Shown here one piece after another: positions 34,726 through 42,991 of a DNA stretch of 64,000 bases. The translations under genes and the position numbers were made by a program. The notes under the pieces were generated by a model, which made no database searches, had not been told where the DNA came from, and saw only the letters and a program-made list of their open reading frames with translations. The first letter of the stretch is position 1; every line of letters begins with the position of its first letter. Origin of the DNA: Luteimicrobium xylanilyticum (GTDB taxonomy: Bacteria; Actinomycetota; Actinomycetes; Actinomycetales; Cellulomonadaceae); NCBI RefSeq assembly GCF_009429125.1, contig NZ_CP045529.1:2480001-2544000 (forward strand), given 5' to 3'.

Positions 34726-37403
34726 TCCCTCCTCACGTCGGCGGGGTCCTTGTCGGGCCGCCAGCCGCGCCACCGGGGCTGGCGCAGGCGCTCGTCCCCG
34801 GTCCACTCGGCGAACTCCACCTCTCCGACGAGCTTCGGGCTGACCCAGTGGGCGTCGCGGGTGTCGGCGCGCGGGACGTCGGTGAGGGGCGTCGTCTTGC
34901 GCGCCAGCCGGGCGAGACGCTCGGTGGCGTCGCGGAGCGCGGCGTCGCTGAACCCGGTGCCGACGCGACCGACGTAGCGCAGGTCGCCGTCGCCGTCGGG
35001 CACCCCGACCAGCAGGGACCCCACGAGTCCCGACCGGTTGCCGTTGCCGGGCCGCCAGCCGCCGACGACGACCTCCTGGGTGCGCGCGTGCTTGAGCTTG
35101 ATCCACGCGCGGCTGCGCCGTCCCTGCCCGTACGTGGAGTCGGTGCGCTTGGCCACGACGCCTTCGAGACCGAGCCGGCCGCTGGTCTTCCACGCGTGGT
35201 CGAAGTCGCCGTCGAACGCGGGCGGCACCTTGACGACGTCGTTCTCGGTGACGAGCGCCTCGAGCCGCTCCCGCCGTTCGCGGTACGGCAGGTCGACGAG
35301 GGGTTCGCCGTCCTGCTCGAGCACGTCGAACAGGAAGAGCTGGGCGGGCACCTGGCGCGCGGCGGCCTCGATCTCCCGGGGGTCGGCGAGGTTCATGCGA
35401 CGCTGCAGCAGCCCGAAGCTGGGCCGCCCCTGCGCGTCGAGCGCGACGATCTCCCCGTCGACGACGGCCTCCCCGGCGACGGCCCGCCCGAGGCCCTCCA
35501 CGACGTCGGGGTAGCCGGGTCCCTGGTCCTTCCCGTTCCGGCTGGTCATGGACACCCGCGCCCGCCCGAGACCGTCCTCCTGCTCGACCCGGGCGATGGT
35601 CCGGATACCGTCCCACTTCATCTCGAAGGCCCACTCGTCCTCGTCGGCCCCGCCCCCGACGACGTCCGCCCGCTTCCCGAGCGTGGCCAGCATCGCGCTG
35701 TACGCCCGCCCGCGCGCCCGCGAACCGGACGACCAAGCGGGCCCTGCGCCGTCGTCCCCGGAAGGCGACCGAACCGCGGAGGCGGTGGAGGGAGGGGATG
35801 TGCGCGCGGTCGTGGCGGGGCTGGCGGGAGGCCGCGAGGAACGAGCGGCCGGATGGTGGACCGCGCGCACATCCGCTCCCGCCGCCGCCGGACCCGACCC
35901 CGCAGGCCCGTCACCGGACCCGAGCTCGACACCGTCCTGCGACTTCGTCCGGTGGATCAACCACTGGGACTTCGGCGCCCCGTGCGCCCCCTCCCCCTTG
36001 GCGGCCTTGGTGCGGATCAGCGCGAGCCGTCGGTCTCCGTGCTTCGTGCCGTGGAGCACGACGATGACCTCGTCGTCCCGCCACTTCTCGAGCTCGTAGG
36101 TGCCGGAGTCCCAGATGGTGACGGTCCCGCCCCCGTACTCGCCCTTGGCGATGGTGCCGGCGAAGGTGCCGTACTCGAGGGGGTGGTCCTCGGTCTGGAC
36201 GGCGAGGTGGTTGGTGCCGGGGTCGGTGGGTTCGCCCTTGGGCAGGGCCCAGGAGACGAGGACGCCGTCGCGTTCGAGCCGGAAGTCCCAGTGGAGGCGG
36301 CTGGCGTGGTGCTCCTGGATGACGAAGCTGTTGCCGTCGTCGCGGGGGGTGGGGGCCTCGGCGGGGACGGGCTCCGGGGTGCGGGCGGGGTCGCGCTTGG
36401 CGCGGTAGGTGGTGAGGCTGTCCCGCGCCGACGGCTGGTCCCCTCGGTCGCCGTCGTCGTCGGTGTCCCCGGTGTCGGGGAGTGCGGCGGCGTCGACGCG
36501 GCCGGGCGTGAGGGTGGTCATGGGGTCGCGCCGTCGTTTTATCCGGGCGAGGACCTCGGTGTGGTCGAGCTGGCGCAGGTCGGCGGCCCCGGACCGGGCG
36601 AGCTCGCGCCAGGTGCGCGGGGCGGCGACCCACGGGTGGCTGCGGCCGCGCAGGGAGTAGGGCGCGACGGTGGTCTTGTTGCCGTTGTTCTGGGACCAGT
36701 CGACGAGGACCTTCCCGCCGCGCAGCGCCTTCTTCATGTCGGAGACGACGAGACCCGGGTGGTCGGCCTCGAGCGCGCGGGCGAGCTCGTGGGCGACGTC
36801 GGTGACCTGCGCGCTGGTCTGGCGCTCGTCGAGCGCGGCGTACAGGTGGATGCCCTTGGAGCCGGAGGTGACGGGGACGGTGTCGAGGCCCATCTCGTCG
36901 AGGATCTCCTTGGCGAGGTGGGCGACCTCCACGCACTCGGGCAGGCCGGCGCCCTCGCCGGGGTCGAGGTCGAGGACGAGCCGGTCGGGGTGGTGGGCGC
37001 CTCCCCGGGGCCCGAAGGCCCATTGCGGGACGTGGACCTCGAGGGACGCGATCTGGGCGAGCCAGACGAGCGTGGCGGCGTCGTTCGCGAGCGGGTACGT
37101 GTTGGTGGAGTGCTTGTGCTCGATGGTGCGCCGCTGCACCCAGTCGGGGGTGCCGGCGCCGAGGTCCTTCTGGAAGAACGGCTGCTCGTCGACGCCGTTG
37201 GGCCACCGCTTGCGGGTCACGGGGCGGTCCTTGACGTGCGGCAGCATGGTCGCGGCGACGGCCGCGTAGTACTCGATGACGTCCCGCTTGGTCGTGCCGG
37301 TCGCCGGGTAGAGGACCTTGTCGAGGTTGGTGAGCCGGACGTCGTGTCCGTCGACGGTCACGACCTGGGTCTGCTCGCCGGGCGCGGTCAGCATGTCTCT
37401 CAT
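34722..37403 (-). CDS. ligD: Three-domain NHEJ ligase LigD
   Basis: A protein of 893 residues ordered polymerase-phosphoesterase-ligase, the Mycobacterium order. Residues 1-300 are the primase-like polymerase with metal ligands Asp145 and Asp147 in VLDLDPG. Residues 359-485 are the 3'-phosphoesterase (QEHHASRLHWDFRLE). After a low-complexity linker (about 490-568) comes the ATP-dependent ligase with nucleophile Lys596 in FEMKWDGIR. It ends double-strand breaks together with Ku. It is divergent from ku with 68 bp between start codons. The linker DNA carries a 16-bp inverted repeat (see separate entry). Confidence 0.96.
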   Translation of the reverse strand: MRDMLTAPGEQTQVVTVDGHDVRLTNLDKVLYPATGTTKRDVIEYYAAVAATMLPHVKDRPVTRKRWPNGVDEQPFFQKDLGAGTPDWVQRRTIEHKHSTNTYPLANDAATLVWLAQIASLEVHVPQWAFGPRGGAHHPDRLVLDLDPGEGAGLPECVEVAHLAKEILDEMGLDTVPVTSGSKGIHLYAALDERQTSAQVTDVAHELARALEADHPGLVVSDMKKALRGGKVLVDWSQNNGNKTTVAPYSLRGRSHPWVAAPRTWRELARSGAADLRQLDHTEVLARIKRRRDPMTTLTPGRVDAAALPDTGDTDDDGDRGDQPSARDSLTTYRAKRDPARTPEPVPAEAPTPRDDGNSFVIQEHHASRLHWDFRLERDGVLVSWALPKGEPTDPGTNHLAVQTEDHPLEYGTFAGTIAKGEYGGGTVTIWDSGTYELEKWRDDEVIVVLHGTKHGDRRLALIRTKAAKGEGAHGAPKSQWLIHRTKSQDGVELGSGDGPAGSGPAAAGADVRAVHHPAARSSRPPASPATTARTSPPSTASAVRSPSGDDGAGPAWSSGSRARGRAYSAMLATLGKRADVVGGGADEDEWAFEMKWDGIRTIARVEQEDGLGRARVSMTSRNGKDQGPGYPDVVEGLGRAVAGEAVVDGEIVALDAQGRPSFGLLQRRMNLADPREIEAAARQVPAQLFLFDVLEQDGEPLVDLPYRERRERLEALVTENDVVKVPPAFDGDFDHAWKTSGRLGLEGVVAKRTDSTYGQGRRSRAWIKLKHARTQEVVVGGWRPGNGNRSGLVGSLLVGVPDGDGDLRYVGRVGTGFSDAALRDATERLARLARKTTPLTDVPRADTRDAHWVSPKLVGEVEFAEWTGDERLRQPRWRGWRPDKDPADVRRE
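35796..35874. repeat. Hairpin element inside the LigD linker
   Basis: GGATGTGCGCGCGGTC (35796-35811) and its perfect reverse complement (35859-35874) flank 47 bases that contain a second, inner inverted repeat, GGCCGC...GCGGCC. The arms encode TARTS and ADVRAV in the disordered linker between phosphoesterase and ligase domains, and the frame stays open through it. Confidence 0.6.
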
Positions 37404-37471
37404 CGTCCGGCAGGTGGGCGGCCTCCGCCCGCCCGGGTGCGCGACGTCGCAGGTCGGGCGAGACTGGGCGC

Positions 37472-38356
37472 ATGCGGGCGATCTGGTCGGGCGCGGTGGC
37501 GTTCGGTCTCGTGAACGTGCCGGTCAAGCTGTACAGCGCGACCGAGTCCCACGACGTGCCCCTGCACCAGGTCCACGACGTCGACGGCGGCCGGATCCGG
37601 TACGAGCGCCACTGCGAGAAGGACGGGAAGAAGATCCCGTACGAGCACATCGTGCGCGCCTACGACGACGGCACCCACACCGTCATGCTGACGGACGAGG
37701 ACCTCAAGTCGCTGCCCGCCGAGCGGAGCCGCGAGATCGAGGTCGTCGAGTTCGTGCCGAGCGAGCAGGTGGACCCGATCCGGTTCGGGTCGACGTACTT
37801 CCTGGAGCCGAGCGACAAGTCCGCGAAGGCGTACGTGCTGCTGCGTGAGGCGCTGGAGTCGACCGAGCGGACGGCGATCGTGAAGTTCGCGCTCCGTCAG
37901 CGCACCCGGCTGGGAGCGCTGCGCGTGCACGGGGACACGCTCGTCCTGCAAGGGCTGCTCTGGGACGACGAGGTCCGGGAGGCGAGCTTCCCGGCGCTCG
38001 AGAACCCGGGCGCCGTCACGAAGAAGGAGCTCGACCTCGCGAAGGTCGTCGTCGAGAGCCTCGAGGGCGACTTCGACCCCAGCCAGTACGTCGACGAGTA
38101 CCAGGCGCAGCTCCGCCAGCTCATCGACGACAAGCTCGAGCGCGGCGACGCCGTGGCCTCCGAGCGCCCGGAGACCGAGGGCGAGGAGGGCGGCGGCGAG
38201 GTCCTCGACCTCATGGAGGCGCTGCGGCGCAGCGTCGCGAAGAAGCGTGGCGCCGGCAGCGCCGAGGGTGACGGCGAGAAGAAGGCCGCGGGCGGTCGGA
38301 GGAAGGCGTCCGCGTCGTCGGCGGAGAAGCCGGCCCGCAAGCGCAAGACGTCCTGA
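37472..38356 (+). CDS. ku: NHEJ DNA-end-binding protein Ku
   Basis: A protein of 294 residues that forms a homodimeric ring on DNA ends and recruits LigD. The N-terminal WSGAVAFGLVNVPVKLYSAT and the RCxxD-like RYERHCEKDGKKIPYE are diagnostic. The C-terminal 50 residues are Lys/Ala/Ser-rich and resemble the lysine-rich extended tails of actinobacterial Ku that bind internal DNA. It is divergent from ligD. The ATG lies in a 68-bp shared promoter region. Confidence 0.96.
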   Translation: MRAIWSGAVAFGLVNVPVKLYSATESHDVPLHQVHDVDGGRIRYERHCEKDGKKIPYEHIVRAYDDGTHTVMLTDEDLKSLPAERSREIEVVEFVPSEQVDPIRFGSTYFLEPSDKSAKAYVLLREALESTERTAIVKFALRQRTRLGALRVHGDTLVLQGLLWDDEVREASFPALENPGAVTKKELDLAKVVVESLEGDFDPSQYVDEYQAQLRQLIDDKLERGDAVASERPETEGEEGGGEVLDLMEALRRSVAKKRGAGSAEGDGEKKAAGGRRKASASSAEKPARKRKTS

Positions 38357-38370
38357 CCGTCCACCGCCTT

Positions 38371-38392
38371 GCCGCCCCGCGAACGCGGCGGC
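38371..38392. terminator. Hairpin after ku
   Basis: GCCGCCCCGCG and CGCGGCGGC pair around an AA loop with a small bulge, 15 bases after the ku stop and before the convergent helicase gene. Confidence 0.5.
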
Positions 38393-38441
38393 TCGTCCGC
38401 GCGGTGCACGCCGAGGCTGTCCAGCAGCGGCGCGGCGCAGG

Positions 38442-41400
38442 TCACGAGAGCAGCGCGCGGACGTCGTCGGCGGTGATGCCGGACGCCGCGGACGTGCCGC
38501 CGTCGAGCACGCTCGCGAAGAGCTTCGACTTCGCGGCCTTGAGGGCCATCACCTTGTCCTCGATGGTGTCGGTCGCGACGAGCCGGTACACCATGACCTG
38601 CCGGGTCTGGCCGATCCGGTGCGCCCGGTCGACGGCCTGCGCCTCGGCGGCGGGGTTCCACCAGGGGTCGAGGAGGATGCAGTAGTCGGCGGCGGTCAGG
38701 TTGAGCCCGAACCCGCCGGCCTTGAGGCTCACGAGGAACAACGGCACCTCCCCCGACGTGAACCGGTCGATCGCCTCGGCGCGCTTGCGGGTGCGACCGT
38801 CGAGGTACGCGTAGCCGGTCCCCGCATCGTCGAGCCGGTCGCGCACACGCCGCAGGAACCGCGTGAACTGGCTGAACACGAGCACGTTGTGCCCCTCGGC
38901 GAGGACGTCGTCGAGCATCTCGAACAGGACGTCGAGCTTCGATGACGGCACGTCCGCCTGCTTCTCGTCCACGAGCGACACGTCGAGGCTGGCCTGCCGC
39001 AGCACGCTGAGCGACCGGAAGACCTTGAAGCGGTTGGAGTCCAGCTCGTCGACGAGCCCGAGGACGTTCTTGCGCTCGCGCTGCAGGTACTGGTCGTAGA
39101 CGCGCCGGTGCCGCGGGTTGAGCGTGACCTCGGTGACGAGCTCCTGGCGCGCCGGCAGCTCCTTGGCGACGTCCTCCTTGGTGCGGCGCAGGAGGAACGG
39201 CGCGACGCGCCGCCGCAGCAGGTCGAGCCGCGACTCGTGGCCCTCGCGCTCGATCGGCCCCGCGTAGTAGTCGGCGAACCGCCGCGGGTCCGGGAACAGG
39301 CCGGGGCTCGTGATCGACAGGATCGCCCACAGCTCCATGAGGTTGTTCTCGAGCGGCGTCCCGGTCAGCGCGAGCTTCACGGGTGCCCGCAGGGTCCGAG
39401 CGCACCGGTACGCGACGGACTGCCGGTTCTTGACGAACTGTGCCTCGTCGAGCACGAGCGTCGCCCAGTCGAGCGCCTGGTACTCGTCGGCGTCGAGCCG
39501 GAACAGCGCGTACGAGGTCACGACGACGTCCGCCCCGCCCGTCACCTCGGCGAGCTTGGTGCGGCGCTTCTTCGTGGTCTCGTTCACCGCCACCACGGTG
39601 AGGCCGGGCGTGAACCGGCGCGCCTCGGCCACCCAGTTCCCGACGACGCTCGTGGGCGCCACCACGAGCACCGGCGGCCCGGCGGCCCGGTCTCGTTGCC
39701 GCTGCACGGCGGCGAGCGTCTGCAGCGTCTTGCCGAGCCCCATGTCGTCGGCGAGCACCCCGCCGAGGCCGTGCTCGGCGAGGAACGCGAGCCACGCGAA
39801 CCCGTCCCGCTGGTAGGGCCGCAGCTCGGCGTCCACCCCGGCCGGAACGTCGACCGGCTCGGGCTTCGCGCCGCCCGCGAGCGCCCCGAGGGCCGTCCGC
39901 CAGGCGGCGGACTGCGCGTCGACGAGGCCCATCCGGTCGAGCTCGTCGAACAGGTCGACCTGGTAGCGGCTGACGGGCACGGACGGCTTGAGCGTGTCGC
40001 CGAGCGCGCCGGCCTCGTCGAGGATCTCGCGGAGCCGGTCGAACCGGCCGTCGAGCGTGAAGCGCAGCCCGTCGGGCAGCAGGACCTTGTTGCGTCCCTG
40101 CGCCAGCGCCGTGAAGACCGTCTGGAACGGGATGGACTTGCCGTCCACCTGGACCACGACGCCGAGGTCGAACCAGTCGTGCCCGCCCGTCGGCGTGACC
40201 TCGACGCTCACGTCGACGACGACCCCGACGCGGTAGTCGAGGTCGGCGGGCGCGTCGGGGTGGACCAGCACCTCGACGACGAACGCGTCGTCCTGCTCCG
40301 CGAGCTCCTGCAGCCGCGGCAGCTCGTCCGTGAAGAAGGCGGCCGTCGACCAGCCGGACAGCTCGTCGTCGTGCACGGGGACGCCGAGCTCCGGCTCGAG
40401 GCGGGCGAGCACCGCGTCCTCCTGGTCGGGGTCCCGGACCGACGACGACGCCCGCGCCACCGTCCGCCCGACCGGGAAGGCGCCGACGACGCCCGCGTCG
40501 CCCCCGACCTCCGGGTCGACGTACCGCCACTGCCACACGACGCGCGCCCCGTGGTCGGCGAGCCGCGTGACCTGCAGCGCGAGCACGGGCCGCGGCGGGT
40601 CGGGCAGGTGGACGTCGTCGCCCAGCTCGACGTCCTCGAACAGGGCCGCGAGCGCCGGGAGCGCGCGTCGGAGGAACCGGGACTCGTCGGACGTCGGCAC
40701 CACGAGGGGCTCGCGCCGCGCCACGAGGTCGAGACCCGTCTCGTCGAGCGGCTTCGCGAGCCGGGCGAGCACGAGCGGCGCCACCGCGCCCCCCGCGCTC
40801 CCCACCGGTACGACGACGACGCCGCCCGCGGGCGAGCCGAGCGGCAGCACCTCGCGCAGGGCGGGCTCCCGGAGCTCGACGGCCTCGTCGGGGACGTCGA
40901 CCTCGATCCGAGCGTCGACGGCGAGCCCGGCGTCCCCACGCTCGACGTGCAGCACCGACCTGGCCCGACCGTCGCGGACGGGCGTCTGGGCGCGGTCGGC
41001 TGCCACGACGGGCAGGCCGACCCGCCGCGCGTCCGCCCACAGCGCCCAGAACGCCGACGCGGGCAGCTCGTCGGGATGGATCCAGGTCGGGTCGTCGAAC
41101 GCGAAGCCCGTGGCCCTGGCCGCGGACGCCAGCCCGGACAGGGCGCGCAGCACCGGCAGGTGCCGCTCGTCGGCGGGCTCGCGCACGTACCGGAGCTCGC
41201 GCCACGACACGCCCGTGCGCACCCACCGGTCCCGGGCGCCGAGGACGACGGGCCGCAGCCCGAGCCGCGGCGCGCCGAAACTGAGGCGACCGGCCCGGCC
41301 ACCGCTCGTACTTCCGCCGTCGACGAGGTCGGCCTGGAGCGCCACCGGCTGGGCCGGCCTCCCCCAGGCGTCCCAGCCCCGGACCGGGGCCCGGGCCGGT

Positions 41401-41810
41401 GCGGAGGCGGCTGCGCCGTCGTCGTCCTCGTCCCCGAGCAGCGGCGCGAGCGCGCGCTCCCACTCGGGGATCTCGGGCCCCTCGGGCCCCTCGGCCCGCC
41501 CGCCCGACGGCGCAACCGCGGCCGGGCCGGCGACCTGCTGCTCGCGGTACGCGAGCAGCGTCGCGGCGACGTGCTTGCAGTTCAGCCCCACCGGGCACGA
41601 GCAGCGGCCCTCGCGCGGGACCTTGCCCGACGGTGACATCTCCACGACCGCCACGTACGGTGTCCCCGCGGTGCCCTGGACGTGCCCCACGATCCGGGAG
41701 CCGTCGCCGTTGCGGGCGACGCTCACGACCCGGCCGTGCTCCACGTAGTCCTGGGCGCGGCCCATCGCGGGCGCACCGACGAGCGCGGCGACGTCTGCGA
41801 TGCTGAACAC
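38442..41810 (-). CDS. SNF2-family DNA helicase with SWIM zinc finger
   Basis: A protein of 1122 residues. A SWIM finger (Cys70, Cys72, Cys78, His80 in CSCPVGLNCKH) is followed by about 550 residues of family-specific sequence and then the two Swi2/Snf2 helicase lobes: DDMGLGKTLQT (motif I), DEAQFVKN (II), GTPLENN (III), SLKAGGFGLNL (V) and AHRIGQTRQVMVYR (VI). It should translocate on double-stranded DNA using ATP. The GTG at 41810 begins the conserved part. Longer upstream forms run into the oleA promoter. It converges on ku in what looks like a repair island. Confidence 0.9.
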   Translation of the reverse strand: MFSIADVAALVGAPAMGRAQDYVEHGRVVSVARNGDGSRIVGHVQGTAGTPYVAVVEMSPSGKVPREGRCSCPVGLNCKHVAATLLAYREQQVAGPAAVAPSGGRAEGPEGPEIPEWERALAPLLGDEDDDGAAASAPARAPVRGWDAWGRPAQPVALQADLVDGGSTSGGRAGRLSFGAPRLGLRPVVLGARDRWVRTGVSWRELRYVREPADERHLPVLRALSGLASAARATGFAFDDPTWIHPDELPASAFWALWADARRVGLPVVAADRAQTPVRDGRARSVLHVERGDAGLAVDARIEVDVPDEAVELREPALREVLPLGSPAGGVVVVPVGSAGGAVAPLVLARLAKPLDETGLDLVARREPLVVPTSDESRFLRRALPALAALFEDVELGDDVHLPDPPRPVLALQVTRLADHGARVVWQWRYVDPEVGGDAGVVGAFPVGRTVARASSSVRDPDQEDAVLARLEPELGVPVHDDELSGWSTAAFFTDELPRLQELAEQDDAFVVEVLVHPDAPADLDYRVGVVVDVSVEVTPTGGHDWFDLGVVVQVDGKSIPFQTVFTALAQGRNKVLLPDGLRFTLDGRFDRLREILDEAGALGDTLKPSVPVSRYQVDLFDELDRMGLVDAQSAAWRTALGALAGGAKPEPVDVPAGVDAELRPYQRDGFAWLAFLAEHGLGGVLADDMGLGKTLQTLAAVQRQRDRAAGPPVLVVAPTSVVGNWVAEARRFTPGLTVVAVNETTKKRRTKLAEVTGGADVVVTSYALFRLDADEYQALDWATLVLDEAQFVKNRQSVAYRCARTLRAPVKLALTGTPLENNLMELWAILSITSPGLFPDPRRFADYYAGPIEREGHESRLDLLRRRVAPFLLRRTKEDVAKELPARQELVTEVTLNPRHRRVYDQYLQRERKNVLGLVDELDSNRFKVFRSLSVLRQASLDVSLVDEKQADVPSSKLDVLFEMLDDVLAEGHNVLVFSQFTRFLRRVRDRLDDAGTGYAYLDGRTRKRAEAIDRFTSGEVPLFLVSLKAGGFGLNLTAADYCILLDPWWNPAAEAQAVDRAHRIGQTRQVMVYRLVATDTIEDKVMALKAAKSKLFASVLDGGTSAASGITADDVRALLS

Positions 41811-41913
41811 CGAACCATCCAAGCACCTGCAGCCCGCGGGGCCCGACCCGGGTGAAATGTCGCCCACGTCCGGTCTCCACACCGCCTCGCGGGCTCCTGC
41901 ACCGCGCCTCAAC

Positions 41914-41930
41914 CTACGCGGGCGTAGGCT
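41914..41930. promoter_or_regulatory. oleA promoter with palindromic operator
   Basis: CCTACGC-GG-GCGTAGG (41914-41929) is a perfect 7-bp inverted repeat. Its right arm contains the first bases of the -10 box TAGGCT (41925-41930). A repressor bound here would block oleA directly. The predicted transcript starts near 41937, giving a leader of about 30 bases. Confidence 0.6.
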
Positions 41931-41968
41931 TGGGAGGTTGGGCCCACTCACGTCTTCAGGGAGACTCG

Positions 41969-42991
41969 TTGGACGGCAACGCCACCACCACGCACCGCAA
42001 CGTCGCCCTCCTCTCGGTCGCCAGCACGCTGGCGTCCCGGGTCACCACCTCGGAGGAGCTCGACGACCGCCTCGCCCCCGCGCTCAAGCGCCTAAGGCTC
42101 CCGCGTGGACTCCTCCAGCGCGTCGCCGGCGTGCTCGAACGCCGCAACTGGGGACCCGACCAGAGCTTCGACACAGCCGCCATCGACGCCGGCAAGCGCG
42201 CGCTCGCCGAGGCCGGGGTCGACGCCAGCGAGATCGGGCTCCTCATCAACACCTCGGTGACGCGCCCCCACCTCGAGCCGTCCGTCGCGGTGCGCCTGCA
42301 CCACGGGCTCGGGCTGCCGTCGTCGGCCATCAACTTCGACATCGCCAACGCGTGCCTCGGGTTCGTCAACGCCATGAGCCTCGCGGGCACGATGATCGAC
42401 TCCGGCCAGATCAGGTACGCGCTCATCATCGACGGCGAGGACGCCGACGACGTCCAGGTCACCACGGTGAACCGCCTCCTCGGCGAGGGCGTCAAGCGCA
42501 AGGACTTCATGGCCGAGTTCGCGAGCCTCACGCTCGGCTCGGGCGCGGCCGCCGCCGTCCTCGGCCCCGCGGACGCCCACCCCAAGGGCCACCGGCTCGT
42601 CGGCGGCATCACGCGCGCCGCGACCCAGTTCCACGACCTGTGCGTCGGCAGCGTCGAAGGCATGTTCACCGACGCCAAGGCCCTCCTGAAGAACGGGCTC
42701 GACCTCGTCCAGGCCGCCTGGCGCGACGCCCTGCCCGACTGGAGCTGGAAGGACATGGACCGGTACATCACCCACCAGGTGTCCAAGGTCCACTCCGACT
42801 CGTTCGTGAAGTCCGTCGGGCTCGACCCGACCCGTGTGCCGGCCACGTTCCCGACCCTCGGCAACATCGGCCCGGCGTCGATCCCCATCACCCTCGACCA
42901 GGAGCAGAAGAACCTGCGCCCCGGCGACCGCGTGCTCCTCATGGGCGTCGGGTCGGGCATCAACACGGCGATGCTCGAGCTCGCCTGGTGA
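41969..42991 (+). CDS. oleA: OleA, 3-oxoacyl-ACP synthase III-like head-to-head condensing enzyme
   Basis: A thiolase-fold enzyme of 340 residues that condenses two fatty acyl-CoAs into a beta-ketoacid, the first step of long-chain olefin synthesis. The nucleophile is Cys129 in FDIANACLGFVNAM. The catalytic His is in YITHQVSKVHSD and the Asn in TLGNIGPASIPI. I chose the TTG at 41969 because upstream in-frame sequence crosses the promoter and AGGGAG precedes the TTG. Annotators may pick a different start. The stop overlaps the oleBC start (GTGA), so synthesis is coupled. Confidence 0.9.
   Translation: MDGNATTTHRNVALLSVASTLASRVTTSEELDDRLAPALKRLRLPRGLLQRVAGVLERRNWGPDQSFDTAAIDAGKRALAEAGVDASEIGLLINTSVTRPHLEPSVAVRLHHGLGLPSSAINFDIANACLGFVNAMSLAGTMIDSGQIRYALIIDGEDADDVQVTTVNRLLGEGVKRKDFMAEFASLTLGSGAAAAVLGPADAHPKGHRLVGGITRAATQFHDLCVGSVEGMFTDAKALLKNGLDLVQAAWRDALPDWSWKDMDRYITHQVSKVHSDSFVKSVGLDPTRVPATFPTLGNIGPASIPITLDQEQKNLRPGDRVLLMGVGSGINTAMLELAW

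Noticed and set aside
41800-42987. Single 1314-codon protein including oleBC and upstream sequence
   Set aside because: The upstream part is out of frame with oleA, which has full catalytic motifs. GTG 42988 with the GTGA overlap starts OleBC.
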